Source: an uncultured Caulobacterales bacterium (GTDB lineage Bacteria > Pseudomonadota > Alphaproteobacteria > Caulobacterales > Caulobacteraceae). Taken from it: a DNA stretch of 64,000 nucleotides. This document shows, one piece after another, positions 45,024 to 54,870 of the stretch (its first letter is position 1; every line of letters starts with the position of its first letter). Below the pieces are notes generated by a model. It was not told the DNA's origin, ran no database searches, and saw nothing but the letters and a program-made list of their open reading frames with translations. Position numbers and translations under genes: made by a program. The stretch spans positions 38,098-102,097 of the forward strand of contig CAIOYC010000031.1 in NCBI GenBank assembly GCA_903862425.1, read 5' to 3'.

Positions 45024-46148
45024 ATGCTCACATGGCTACATTTTGGAGATCTGCACGCGTCTCATGAGGACGGATGGAAAAGCCTTTCCGATCTTCACTC
45101 GCTTGTGGAAGACACCAATCGCTACATGGCGTGGGGTGTGGATTTCGCCTTTCTCCCCGGCGACAATGCCAATCACGGTGAGCCCGAACAGTATCGACGT
45201 ATTCGGTCCGTGTTGGACGCGCTGGAGCCTCGCCTTTTGGCCATTCCCGGTGATCACGACTTCGAGCCCAAATCACTCGACAACTTCTACACGGGTCTCG
45301 AAACGCCCAAGCTCCCGCTCAGCATGATGGTCAAGGGGCACCGCTGTCTGTTTCTAGACATCATTTCTCCCGGCAGCGGCGGGCCAGACTTCAAGCTGGG
45401 AAACCAGCAAATCCGCTGGTTGGAGGCCGAACTGCGCCAGTCGGCCAACGACCTCGAGCGCCCCGCCGTCTTCATGCACGCCTTCCCTAGCGATCTCTCC
45501 GAAGGCGGGGATGAACTTGCCGAGATGTTCGCCCGGTACAGCGTGGCCAGTGTCGACACGGGCCACACGCACTATAACGAGCTGCTGAATGACGGAGGGA
45601 CGATCTACACCGCTACACGATCCACCGGACAAATTGAGGAAGGCCCGGTCGGCTTCTCGGTGCACGCGATCGACGGATCGGCTGTCAGCTGGCGCTTCAA
45701 GTCCCTCGACCAAAACTGGCCCTTTGTTCTCATTACCTCGCCGGCAGATCGCCGCGTGGTCACGGATCGGACTGCTGGAGATCAGTGCCCGCAGACGAGT
45801 TTTCCGGTCAATGCAAAGGTGTTCGGCGCCAACATCCAGCGTGTCGAAGTCATGACCGACGACCAGCCGGCCAGACCTATGCAAAGGGTGAAAGGATCCG
45901 TTGGGCTTTGGACAGCCGACCTCGTCAACATTTCAAGAGGTCAGCGCAGACTGAGTGTTCGCGCGTTCGACGCGTCGGGCAGTCAAGATACCGATTGCAT
46001 CGAAATCAATGTTGGCTTGGAGGGGAAGGCGACGCGTACTTTGAAATCGCACCCTGGTGACCACATCCATAGCGTTGGCGCCTGGGAGGAAAAGGGTTTC
46101 CTCGGCACCCAGCTTGGCCCGAACAAGAACGGCACAATCAAGTGGTGA
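45024..46148 (+). CDS. Metallophosphoesterase with C-terminal beta domain
   Basis: A 374-residue calcineurin-like phosphoesterase. Metal ligands are GDLHASHE (Asp9, His11), PGDNANHG, PGDHDFEP and the late GHTHYN near residue 187. This is the cyclic-nucleotide phosphodiesterase/Rv0805-like group by layout. Residues from about 235 form a separate beta-rich domain (FPVNAKVFGANIQRVEV, then RRLSVRAFDASGS) resembling an Ig-like fold. There is no signal peptide. Its stop overlaps the MFS gene start, and an ArsB-type permease follows, so the three form one operon. Substrate unknown. Confidence 0.85.
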   Translation: MLTWLHFGDLHASHEDGWKSLSDLHSLVEDTNRYMAWGVDFAFLPGDNANHGEPEQYRRIRSVLDALEPRLLAIPGDHDFEPKSLDNFYTGLETPKLPLSMMVKGHRCLFLDIISPGSGGPDFKLGNQQIRWLEAELRQSANDLERPAVFMHAFPSDLSEGGDELAEMFARYSVASVDTGHTHYNELLNDGGTIYTATRSTGQIEEGPVGFSVHAIDGSAVSWRFKSLDQNWPFVLITSPADRRVVTDRTAGDQCPQTSFPVNAKVFGANIQRVEVMTDDQPARPMQRVKGSVGLWTADLVNISRGQRRLSVRAFDASGSQDTDCIEINVGLEGKATRTLKSHPGDHIHSVGAWEEKGFLGTQLGPNKNGTIKW

Positions 46149-47407
46149 TCCCGGCCGCATCTGCCGACCCTGGAACGCGCCAGGCTCGCACTGCGCTCGA
46201 GGCGTTGAACTTCTTCATGGCCGACATGCAGGCCGGGATCGGACCCTTCCTCGGCGTTTTCCTCCAGCAGCGTGGATGGACCACAGGGGCGATCGGCCTC
46301 GTGATGACCCTTGGGGGTGTCGCCGGCATGCTGGTGACCGCGCCGGCCGGTGCGCTGGTGGACGCTACTCGGCGCAAGCGCGTTTACGTTATCCTTTCGG
46401 GCCTTTTCACCGTCCTCGCGTCATCGCTGATCTGGGTGTCGCAGAGCTTCTGGGTGATCGCCGGCTCACAGATCGCAACCGCTATCGCTGGTGCGGCCAT
46501 CGGCCCGGCCGTCGCGGGCATCACCCTCGGCATTGCCCGGCAGAAGGGGTTCAATCGGCAGAACGGGCGTAACCAGGCCTTCAACCATGCCGGCAACGTG
46601 GCGGGCGCCGCCTTGTCCGGCTTCCTTGGATGGAAGTTCGGCTTCGTGGCCATCTTCTGGCTCGCGGCCGTGTTCGGGGTTCTGTCGATTACCTCCGTGC
46701 TCATGATCCCGCGCAAGACAATCGACGACGATGCCGCGCGTGGTCTGGCTGAGGATAAGGGCGGCGGAGGACAGGCCAAGGGCTGGCGGGTACTTATCGG
46801 CTGTAAGCCGCTGCTGGTCCTGGCCGCCTGCCTTGGACTTTTCCACCTGGGCAACGGGGCCATGCTTCCCCTTTACGGCCTCGCGGTCGTCGCCGCGCAG
46901 AAGGGGGATCCCGCAAGCACCGTCGCGCTGACCATCGTAGTGGCTCAGGCCGTCATGGTGCTGGCTTCCGTTGTCGCCATGCGTGTGGCCGAGACGCGGG
47001 GCTACTGGTTAGTCATCCTGATCACGTTCATCGCCCTGCCGATCCGCGGACTTGTCGCGGCTTCGGTCATTCAGGGATGGGGTGTTTATCCCGTGCAGGT
47101 ACTCGATGGGATTGGCGCTGGACTTCAGAGCGTCGCGGTCCCTGGATTGGTCGCTCGCATCCTCAATGGAACCGGGCGAGTCAATGTGGGTCAAGGCGCA
47201 GTCATGACCGTGCAGGGTGTCGGCGCCGCGCTCAGCCCCGCCATCGGCGGAGCCATCGCCCAGGTCGTGGGCTATCAAATCGCGTTCGTCATTCTGGGCA
47301 GCTTTGCCTTGGGATCACTAGCCTTGTGGCTCGGTTTCCGCCGTGTAACCCAGGAGGCTTGCGAATGCCCTTCTGGGACGGGTCCATCTGAACCGACCAC
47401 CGCCTAA
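46142..47407 (+). CDS. MFS transporter
   Basis: A 421-residue major facilitator with 12 predicted transmembrane helices. The loop 2-3 motif reads GALVDATRRKR, the standard MFS signature A position, and an internal repeat (DGIGAGLQSVAVPGLVARILNGTGRVNVGQG) lies in the second half. The start is GTG 46142 or 46145, overlapping the phosphoesterase stop; both give the same N-terminus within one residue. The C-terminal tail has CECP, a possible metal or metalloid contact. It may export a small anion or conjugate. Coupled to an ArsB-type permease 17 bases downstream. Confidence 0.85.
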   Translation: MVIPAASADPGTRQARTALEALNFFMADMQAGIGPFLGVFLQQRGWTTGAIGLVMTLGGVAGMLVTAPAGALVDATRRKRVYVILSGLFTVLASSLIWVSQSFWVIAGSQIATAIAGAAIGPAVAGITLGIARQKGFNRQNGRNQAFNHAGNVAGAALSGFLGWKFGFVAIFWLAAVFGVLSITSVLMIPRKTIDDDAARGLAEDKGGGGQAKGWRVLIGCKPLLVLAACLGLFHLGNGAMLPLYGLAVVAAQKGDPASTVALTIVVAQAVMVLASVVAMRVAETRGYWLVILITFIALPIRGLVAASVIQGWGVYPVQVLDGIGAGLQSVAVPGLVARILNGTGRVNVGQGAVMTVQGVGAALSPAIGGAIAQVVGYQIAFVILGSFALGSLALWLGFRRVTQEACECPSGTGPSEPTTA

Positions 47408-47424
47408 GGGCTCAGGACCTTTTC

Positions 47425-48675
47425 ATGACAACAGTCAACCTCGCCATCTGGTCGATCTGTGCGCTCGCGACCCTTGGCGTGCTCGTTCGGCCTTTCAGAT
47501 GGCCTGAAGCCGTCTGGGCGGTCCTCGGCGCGGTGGCGCTCGTGGCGTTTGGCTTGCTGCCTATCGCCGATGCGAGCCGCGCGGTGGGGAAGGGGCTTGA
47601 TGTCTACCTCTTCCTCATCGGCATGATGCTGCTGTCGGAGACCGCGCGCGCCGAGGGCTTGTTCGATTGGGTGGCCGCCATAGCGGTGAGCCGTTCGGAC
47701 CGTTCGCCCCGCAAGCTGTTCCTGCTGATCTACGCGGTGGGCGTAGTGGTCACGACCTTTCTGTCCAACGATGCGGCGGCCGTGGTCCTAACCCCGGCGG
47801 TATTCGCCGCCGCTCGTAAGGCGAAAGCGGAGCCGCTGCCCTACCTTTTCATTTGCGCCTTTATCGCCAATGCGGCGAGTTTCGTCCTGCCTATCTCCAA
47901 TCCCGCCAACCTCGTTCTCTACGGCGATCACACCCCTCCGCTGGCGCAATGGATGAAGAGTTTCGCCCTGCCCTCTGTGGCTTCGATCGGCGCCACCTTC
48001 CTTGTCTTGCGTTGGTCGCAGCGAAAGGCGCTCTTAGGCGACTGTGAGTGTGACGTGGAGCAGCCAAAGCTCTCCACAGGCGGGTGGACGGTATTGATCG
48101 GCCTTGGCATGACCGCGGTAGTCCTGCTCATCGTATCGGCGCTGAATATCCCGCTGGGCGCACCTACCTGTGTCATGGGCGTTGTGGCGACGGGCATTGT
48201 GCTGGCGATCAAGCGTGCCTCGCCGCTGCCGGTGATGCGAGGTGTATCGTGGTCGGTTTTAGCGCTGGTCGCCGGCTTGTTTGTTTTAGTGGAGGCCTTG
48301 GATCGCAGCGGTCTGACGGCCGCGATAGCGACGCAACTTCGCTCGATGGCGGTCAACTCCGTGGACGGAGCCGCGGCGGCCGCGGGAGCGACGCTGGCGG
48401 TCGTTTCAAACCTGATGAACAACCTGCCGGCCGGACTCGTCGCGAGCACAGCCATCGCCCAAGCGCATCCCCCTCAGAAGGTTGTCGATGCGTTGTTGAT
48501 CGGCGTTGATCTGGGACCCAACCTATCCATAACCGGATCTCTGGCCACCATCCTCTGGCTAAATGCCATTCGTCGGGAGGGCGAGGAGGTGAGCTTTCTA
48601 AAGTTCCTCAAGGTCGGCGCTGTTGTAATGCCGCCTGCCTTGATCCTTGCTATTGGCGCTCGGCTGATTGTTTGA
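47425..48675 (+). CDS. ArsB/NhaD-type anion permease
   Basis: A 416-residue membrane protein of the ArsB/SLC13-like ion transporter superfamily with about 10-11 helices. FLSNDAAAVVLTPAVFAAARKAKAEPLPYLFICAFIANAASFVLPISNPAN is the central family signature, repeated in the second half as SNLMNNLPAGLVAS and GVDLGPNLSITGSLATILW. The internal duplication with re-entrant loops is typical. ArsB proteins expel arsenite or antimonite; no arsR or arsC lies nearby, so arsenic specificity is inferred only from family and must be held loosely. There is little sequence before the next feature. Confidence 0.8.
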   Translation: MTTVNLAIWSICALATLGVLVRPFRWPEAVWAVLGAVALVAFGLLPIADASRAVGKGLDVYLFLIGMMLLSETARAEGLFDWVAAIAVSRSDRSPRKLFLLIYAVGVVVTTFLSNDAAAVVLTPAVFAAARKAKAEPLPYLFICAFIANAASFVLPISNPANLVLYGDHTPPLAQWMKSFALPSVASIGATFLVLRWSQRKALLGDCECDVEQPKLSTGGWTVLIGLGMTAVVLLIVSALNIPLGAPTCVMGVVATGIVLAIKRASPLPVMRGVSWSVLALVAGLFVLVEALDRSGLTAAIATQLRSMAVNSVDGAAAAAGATLAVVSNLMNNLPAGLVASTAIAQAHPPQKVVDALLIGVDLGPNLSITGSLATILWLNAIRREGEEVSFLKFLKVGAVVMPPALILAIGARLIV

Positions 48676-48708
48676 CATCCTCAGATGACGCGCTTTAAAA
48701 TTCTGAAG

Positions 48709-49261
48709 CTAATCTCTAAACGGCGCAGTTGTAGGTAGCCCCGCAAGAAGCGGAGCGTAAGCGGAGAGTCTGCGAGATACGAATTCGGTAAAAAGCCGCA
48801 CGCGTTTCGTCTTGCGTGTCTCTCCCTGGGCAAGAAGCCAGACCGTTCCGTAAATATGCAGTTCCGCGCCCGGAACCCTCGCCAGCAGGGGGTCGGCATC
48901 GCCAATGAAGCACGGCAATGTCGTAATCCCGAGCCCGTGGCGCACAGCGCCGATTTGCGCTTCAGCGTCGGTGACCCTGAATGGGACCCCGGCGGTGCGG
49001 ACCTCACCCTCGCTGGCCCAATCCGGAATTCCATGGGCGCTTATGACGACCCACCGCATAGGATCCGGCGCGCCCGCACGCCACGCGGCCAGTCGATCGC
49101 GGGATAGATAAACCCCGCCGAACAGCTCCGGTCCCTGAAGGCCGTGAAGATTGAGCGGGAGGGTTTTGCGATCATAAACAACGCGGATGGCTACATCGGC
49201 GTCTCGATTGGTCAAATTCGCCAACTCGCCGGATGTCAAGATTTCCATCTCGATCTCCGGA

Positions 49262-49275
<14 letters not shown>
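48709..49275 (-). pseudogene. Truncated LysR-family regulator (5' end deleted)
   Basis: About 189 residues matching the effector-binding domain and C-terminus of a LysR regulator: HPEIEMEI, then the ligand-pocket stretch DADVAIRVV, GVYLSRDRLA, AVRHGLGITTLPCFIGD and RVRLFTEFVSRRL. The whole N-terminal winged helix and linker (about 100-110 residues) is missing; homology stops near 49275, exactly where SDR sequence begins on the other strand. Without the DNA-binding domain it cannot work as a regulator. The in-frame ATG at 49284 gives a spurious start. Confidence 0.82.
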
Positions 49276-49755
<480 letters not shown>

Positions 49756-49782
49756 GAAGGTGTTACACAAGATCAGAGTGTC

Positions 49783-50264
49783 ATGAACACCGAGAAGAAC
49801 ATCCAGACCGCGAAAGACTTTTTCGCCGCCCTCGGTCGCGGCGAAAGGGACGCTCTTCTGCGCTGGTCGCCGAAGACATCGAGTGGATCATTCCAGGTAA
49901 GGGCTGGCCACTCGCCGGAACGCATTGCGGACATTCGGGCCTGGCAAATTTACTCGAGACCGCATCACGGTCACTAGAAACATCGACGAAGCCCCGGGAG
50001 TTTGTCGCCCAGGGTGACCTGGTGCTGGTGATCGGTTTCGCCAGAGGGAAGGTAAAGGCCACGAACAAGCCGTTCGAGGATGACTGGATCTTCGCCATCA
50101 CAGTTCGAGACGGCAAGCTGACCAGGATCCGAGAGTATGTCGACACCCAGGCCTTGGCCCAGGCTTCCGAGGCGGATTCGGACCAAAGCTCCGGCCCGTC
50201 GATTCTGGACCCTCATAAAGAGCCGCGGAGCACCGCACACCACGCGCTAGATCCCCAGCCGTAA
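49783..50264 (+). pseudogene. SnoaL-like (NTF2-fold) protein, frameshifted
   Basis: The ATG frame gives NIQTAKDFFAALGRGERDALL, the usual SnoaL-like N-terminus, then loses homology after 49860. In the frame shifted by one base the fold continues as LVAEDIEWIIPGKGWPLAG, FVAQGDLVLVIGFARGKVKA, DDWIFAITVRDGKLTRIREYVDT to the stop at 50262-50264. Adding one base near 49860 would restore a protein of about 160 residues. Such proteins are often encoded next to SDR/LysR pairs, which fits the decayed genes just upstream. Confidence 0.83.
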
Positions 50265-50275
50265 CGGAGACCCCG

Positions 50276-50908
50276 ATGTACGACCAAGCCAAACAATCCG
50301 AGTTGATACGGTTCGCACGTCTCGATGTGGGCTCAACCGCCATCGACGTTTACCCAGGTGACGGCGACTGGACCCGTCTCTTCTCCGACGTCGTGGGACC
50401 CGAAGGTACGGTCTACAGCTTCGTGCCGGCCGAAGTCGCCCATTTCAAGAACGATCCGGTCGGCCTTATGCGAACGCTCGCGCAGGAGCCGGGCAGGGAC
50501 AATGTAAAAGCCGTCTCGGCGAACCTTGTCGCGATGCCGGAGGTCACCCAGCCGGCGGATATCCTATGGCTCCACCTGTTCTACCACGATCTCCACACGG
50601 CGCTGATGCAGGCCAAGGGCGGGACGGCGGCCGACTTCAATCGGGCCGTTTATGAGCGGCTAAAGCCCGGCGGATTCTACATTATCATCGACCACGCCGC
50701 CGCCGCGGGGTCGGGTACGAGCGACACCCAGTCACTGCATCGGATCGACCCCGAGTCCGTCCGTCGAGAGGTCGAGGCGGCTGGATTTGTGTTGGACGCG
50801 GAAAGCGGCCTTCTCGCGAACACGGGCGATCCGCATTCGCTCAAGGTTTTTGATCCGTCGGTCAAAGGCCAAACCGATCGCTTCGCCTATCGGTTCGTCA
50901 AGCCCTGA
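50276..50908 (+). CDS. SAM-dependent methyltransferase-like protein
   Basis: A 210-residue class I methyltransferase fold protein. The SAM-binding motif I region is AIDVYPGDGDWTRLFSDVVGPEGTVYSF, an unusual variant of the glycine-rich loop (usually VDxGxGxG), with ILWLHLFYHDLH as the motif II strand and RLKPGGFYIIIDHAA after it. It resembles the secreted or periplasmic methyltransferase-like proteins of alphaproteobacteria, although no signal peptide is visible. ATG 50276 follows GGAG at 6 bases. It is intact, unlike the three genes upstream. Substrate unknown. Confidence 0.75.
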   Translation: MYDQAKQSELIRFARLDVGSTAIDVYPGDGDWTRLFSDVVGPEGTVYSFVPAEVAHFKNDPVGLMRTLAQEPGRDNVKAVSANLVAMPEVTQPADILWLHLFYHDLHTALMQAKGGTAADFNRAVYERLKPGGFYIIIDHAAAAGSGTSDTQSLHRIDPESVRREVEAAGFVLDAESGLLANTGDPHSLKVFDPSVKGQTDRFAYRFVKP

Positions 50909-51074
50909 TGGGGTATTGAGAGGCCAACGGCCGCTTCTCTCCGCGTGCAAGGGGGAAGCAGACCATTATGCGATGGGAGACTTCCAGTCAGCCAGGGCGG
51001 CTGCTTGATCCGGGTCGAGGTTTGCTGCAGCGGGGCGCCGGTTAACTTGACAGGTTCGATTTGAAGCCGCGGCT

Positions 51075-52001
51075 TCATTGGGCCGATCGGGCGCCGCTTG
51101 GCGGACCCGGTGAAATTGTGCTGGCGATAGTGGCTCGAAACGCCCGCTCATCGCGCTCGCCGTTCAGGTATTGGATCAATACCGCGGCAATCGCTGCCGG
51201 CTGCTCGGGCAACATGGCGTGGCTGGCGTGTGGTAGCGCGACCAGCGTCAGTCGGTCACCGAGATCACGTTTGAGAACTGCGGCGTTGCTGGGCGGCGCG
51301 ACGGGATCCTCGAGCGCCTGGACTAGGAGCACGGGCGCGCTGCCCGCCCTCCACCAGCGTTCCGTGACCGTGGCCCCGCCCGCCTTGCGCTCTAGCAACG
51401 CTGCTTTTGGATACCAGCCCCTGAGCCAGACCGAGGCGTCATTGCCCTTGGCGAAGAAGGCGATACGCAAGTCCTTCAACCGCTCGGCGTCGGGTTTCAT
51501 TCCCTCGGATAGGGAGCCGGTGAGGGCGGCTGTGACGAGGGGCGTGGGAGGGGCTTCGCCGCCGCCGGCCAGCAGGATCACCTCGGTTACCCGGTCCGGC
51601 GCAGCGGTAGCGACGCTGCGCGCTACGCGGTTGCCGAAGGCGTGGCCGAGCACGACAACCGGTCCCGTGCATAGGGTCTGGATAACCGCGATGTTGTCCG
51701 CCGCGAGGTCGAAAAGGTCCTTTGCAGAGGCGCTCGTTGAAGCGCCCGTGGCGCGCGGATCGGGCAGAATTGACTGGTAACCCTTCGCCGCTAGCGCCGT
51801 CGCCAGTATGTCGAAGTCGTGCGAGCCGCGCGCCAGTGACGGGATCATGAGGATGGGACGCCCCTCGCCAATGGTGCGCACAAAGATCGGACCGCCGGGG
51901 CCGTTTATGATCCGGCCTTCGGGCGCGGCCTGACATTGACCCTCCGGCCCGGTGGGGGCAGGCGTCGCGACGAGAAGAGCGGAGATCAGCAGGGACAGCA
52001 T
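51075..52001 (-). CDS. Secreted alpha/beta hydrolase-fold protein with altered nucleophile
   Basis: A 308-residue alpha/beta hydrolase-fold protein with a short signal peptide (LLISALLVATPAPTG). The fold is well preserved: LMIPSLARGSHDFD (oxyanion region), LPDPRATGAST, and the late His in LPHASHAMLPEQP. The nucleophile elbow reads GHAFGN, with Ala121 where GxSxG enzymes have Ser. VLVQALEDPVAPPSNA holds the acidic residue. Either another residue serves, or this is a non-hydrolytic member; I believe GHAFGN recurs in a subfamily, but cannot check that here. GGAG upstream supports the start. Confidence 0.8.
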   Translation of the reverse strand: MLSLLISALLVATPAPTGPEGQCQAAPEGRIINGPGGPIFVRTIGEGRPILMIPSLARGSHDFDILATALAAKGYQSILPDPRATGASTSASAKDLFDLAADNIAVIQTLCTGPVVVLGHAFGNRVARSVATAAPDRVTEVILLAGGGEAPPTPLVTAALTGSLSEGMKPDAERLKDLRIAFFAKGNDASVWLRGWYPKAALLERKAGGATVTERWWRAGSAPVLLVQALEDPVAPPSNAAVLKRDLGDRLTLVALPHASHAMLPEQPAAIAAVLIQYLNGERDERAFRATIASTISPGPPSGARSAQ

Positions 52002-52358
52002 CTTGGTCTCCGGGGGCCGGCGAAGGGGAAGGCAACGAACATCAGCTGCCCACCTCTACACTTAGATTAAACAGGAAGAGCGAAGCGGGAATGGCGCCCT
52101 CGAGCGGGCTGACCTTGACCAGTTGCCAGTTGATGCCGACCGGCAGGATCAGCCCCACCACGAATAAGTGTAGCGGGGAATCACGCGGCAAACGCGCTAA
52201 CCGGCCGCGCGGCGCGGCGGCGTCTGCCGGGGGAGGGGAACTCGTCTGGCGAGGCTATCAATCAAAGCCTATCCCGCGCCGGCCCACGAAAGATGCGCCC
52301 ATGAAGGATGGGCAGCCCTGATGGGGGCGGCCCGAGGTTCAGGGATAGTCCTTGGAAG
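52002..52358. other. Intergenic region with a probable HupE/UreJ-like remnant
   Basis: 357 bases between the alpha/beta hydrolase and the TonB receptor. No intact gene is present. On the minus strand from about 52170 to the stop at 52042 the frame reads LILPVGINWQLVKVSPLEG, then IPASLFLFNLSVEVGS, which resembles the LP..G..P..L..FN.GVE.GQ motif of HupE/UreJ membrane proteins (compare MFNVGVEIGQ of the gene at 61376). There is no start codon in that frame before a stop near 52258. The remaining bases show nothing recognisable. Confidence 0.4.
52042..52170 (-). pseudogene. Possible HupE/UreJ-family C-terminal remnant
   Basis: About 43 residues in one frame, hydrophobic at the left and ending SLFLFNLSVEVGS just before TGA. 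The pattern matches the loop and helix before the FN-GVE-G motif of HupE/UreJ proteins. The homologous stretch is too short and lacks a start, so it would be a decayed fragment; chance similarity cannot be excluded. Confidence 0.35.
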
Positions 52359-54746
52359 TTAAAACCGTGCGGCGAGTTTGATACCCACCGTGGCAGGCTG
52401 GCCCATGAAGCCGCGCAGCAGCGACTGCCCGGTGACGGCGTTGCCGCCACCGAAGGCGGCCGCCAGGGGCTGGGCGTACTTCAGGGTCCAGTAGTGCTCG
52501 TTGGTCAGGTTCGTGCCGTAGAGGGTGAGAGTATACTTCTCATCCGGGCTGACGAGGTTGATGCGCAGGTCCAGCAGAGAGTGTGAATTAATCACCGCCT
52601 GCGGGTTGTCATCCGGGCTCGAATAGAACTTGCCAAGGTAGCTCACGTCCGGGCGGATCTGCAGGATGTATCCGCCCATGAAGGGCGCGGAGTCGTACTG
52701 CAGGGCGATGTTGCCCTGGAACTTGGGCGACAGGCTGTTGGGCCGGCCGGTCAGGTTCTGCACTGCGGGGTTGCCGCCGACGATGGTTTCATAGCCGACG
52801 CAGGAATTGACTACGGCGGCCGAACAGCCGGGCAGACCTGCTGCCGTCGGGTTCGATGTATAGTATGAGTACAGGTAGTCCCCGCCGAAGTCCAAACGGA
52901 AGTGGTCGGTGATGCGGTACTGTGCATCCAGTTCCAGGCCGCGCGAACGGATGTTGCCGGCGTTGCGGATGACGAAGAACTGACCGTTGAAAGAACGCTG
53001 CTGGAAGTTGTCGATATCCATCTGGTAGATGTCGGCATTCAGCTGCAGGCGGTGGTTCAGCAGAGTGGACTTGATCCCGGCTTCGTAGTTGGTCGAGGTC
53101 TCGTCCGAGAAGGTCCGGGTTGCCGTTGAGAGGGCTGGCGAAGACCCCGCCGAGTTGAAACCGCCCGACTTGTAGCCGGTCGAATAGCTCACATAGGTCA
53201 TGAGGCCGGACATCGGCGTCCAGCTCAGGTTGGCCCGATAGGTAGGCTTGGTCTTCGACGTGGTGAGATTATTCTCCGACTCCGGCGCACCCAGCGAGCT
53301 GGCGCCGGGGTTGTTCAGGACGTTGTTGAAGGTGCCGGTCTTGTCGTCTGAGGTGATGCGCGCGCCCAGGGTCAGCACGAGCTTCTTGGTCAGCTTGTAG
53401 TCGCCCTGAACGTAGCCGGCATAGCTTTCCTCGTTCTGCGTGAAGGCGCTGGCGGCGGCGTTGGCGAGCGGCGCGGCCTTGCAGGCGGCCTGTCCGGCAG
53501 CGGCCACGACCACGCTGCACCACTGGGAACCCAGATCGTTGGCGCTACGGATCTTGTAGCTCTCATTGAAGTAGTAGAAGCCGGTGACGAAGTTCAGATT
53601 GCCGCCCAGAAGCTGATCCTTGGGCGAGAGCAGTTGCAGTTCGTGGCTCTGACTGGTGCTGCCGAAGTGCGCGCGACGGTGGTAGATGTCGAGCGTGGTG
53701 CCGCTGTTGTCGCCGTCGTTCTGGTTATTATGCCAGTCGCGATAGGAGTCGATCAGTCGGATCTTGTAGCCGCCCCAGGCATCCCAGGTCAGGTCGCTGG
53801 ATATGCCGCTTTGCGCGTCGTTCAGGGTCGGATTCGTATAGCGCTGGTTGTTATTGTACGAGCTGTTGCCGTGCAGGGAGAGCGTGCCGCCAGCGGCGGC
53901 GACCTTGTTGACGAAGTTCGCCAGCTGGGTCGCCGGGGCGCTCTGCACGTCGAGCACGTTGTCGTTGACGCCGTCGCCGGTGGTCTTGGACAGATCGAGC
54001 CGTCCCACCCAGGTCAGGTTCGGAGCAATCGCCCACTTGGCGCTGAGTCGGCCCGTCTGGGTCTTGCTGGCTCCGTAGGTGTTGCCGTCGTAGATGTTGT
54101 GGATATAGCCGTCGGTGCTGCTCACCTGCAGCGCGGCGCGCAGGGCGAAGGTCTCATTCACCGGTACATTGGCCACGAGTTGGCCCTTGGCGGTGTAGTA
54201 GGAACTGACATCCACCGAGGCCAAGCCGGAATAGCCACGGAACGAAGGCTGGTTCGTCGTCAGTTCCAACGCGCCGACCGTGGCGTTCCGGCCCGACAGC
54301 GTGCCCTGTGGTCCGCGCAGCACTTCCACCGTCGAGATATCGAGGAAGCTGGTCAGGATAGCTCCGGGGCGCGGGATGTAGATGCCATCGATGTAGGGGG
54401 CCACATCCGGATCGATGGCGCCGTTGGAGTTGGAGCCGAAGCCGCGCACCAGCAGCGTGACGCCCGAGGCCTGGGCGATGGTATAGAGCTGGAAGCTCGG
54501 CACCACCTGCTGCAGCATGGTCACATTGGTGATGCCGGACTTCTCGAGTTGCGTGCCCGAGATCGCGACGATGGAGAGAGGGACGTCCTGGACGTTTTCC
54601 GCCCGCTTCTGCGCGGTGACGACGACCTGCTCGATGCCATTGCCGACGGACGACTGCTGGTCGGATTGTGTCTGAGCGATCGCGCTTGTCGCTAGGGCCA
54701 TGGCGAGCGTTGAGCACGCGCCGAGCCAGATGGTGGACCGTTTCAT
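52359..54746 (-). CDS. TonB-dependent outer-membrane receptor
   Basis: A 795-residue TonB-dependent receptor. Signal peptide residues 1-25 (cleavage after AIA). A TonB-box-like segment, IEQVVVTAQKR, precedes the plug (VQDVPLSIVAISG, VRGFGSN, PYIDGIYIPRPGA, VEVLRGPQGTLSGRNATVGALELTT). The C-terminal beta-barrel ends with the typical aromatic terminus GIKLAARF. ATG 54744-54746 has AGGGGG ahead. The closest groups are catabolic TonB receptors of Sphingomonadales/Caulobacterales, of which ligands are mostly unknown. A LysR regulator is divergent from it and may control it. Confidence 0.93.
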   Translation of the reverse strand: MKRSTIWLGACSTLAMALATSAIAQTQSDQQSSVGNGIEQVVVTAQKRAENVQDVPLSIVAISGTQLEKSGITNVTMLQQVVPSFQLYTIAQASGVTLLVRGFGSNSNGAIDPDVAPYIDGIYIPRPGAILTSFLDISTVEVLRGPQGTLSGRNATVGALELTTNQPSFRGYSGLASVDVSSYYTAKGQLVANVPVNETFALRAALQVSSTDGYIHNIYDGNTYGASKTQTGRLSAKWAIAPNLTWVGRLDLSKTTGDGVNDNVLDVQSAPATQLANFVNKVAAAGGTLSLHGNSSYNNNQRYTNPTLNDAQSGISSDLTWDAWGGYKIRLIDSYRDWHNNQNDGDNSGTTLDIYHRRAHFGSTSQSHELQLLSPKDQLLGGNLNFVTGFYYFNESYKIRSANDLGSQWCSVVVAAAGQAACKAAPLANAAASAFTQNEESYAGYVQGDYKLTKKLVLTLGARITSDDKTGTFNNVLNNPGASSLGAPESENNLTTSKTKPTYRANLSWTPMSGLMTYVSYSTGYKSGGFNSAGSSPALSTATRTFSDETSTNYEAGIKSTLLNHRLQLNADIYQMDIDNFQQRSFNGQFFVIRNAGNIRSRGLELDAQYRITDHFRLDFGGDYLYSYYTSNPTAAGLPGCSAAVVNSCVGYETIVGGNPAVQNLTGRPNSLSPKFQGNIALQYDSAPFMGGYILQIRPDVSYLGKFYSSPDDNPQAVINSHSLLDLRINLVSPDEKYTLTLYGTNLTNEHYWTLKYAQPLAAAFGGGNAVTGQSLLRGFMGQPATVGIKLAARF

Positions 54747-54870
54747 AATTCCCCCTGGAATTCTTCTTTGCAAAGTCCTCTCGCAGCCAAAAAGCGGGCC
54801 ACGGAAAACGTTACCAAGAAGCTACGTCACGGCGTCGCCAAGCGGATAGAGAAATGATCTCAAGCACTTT

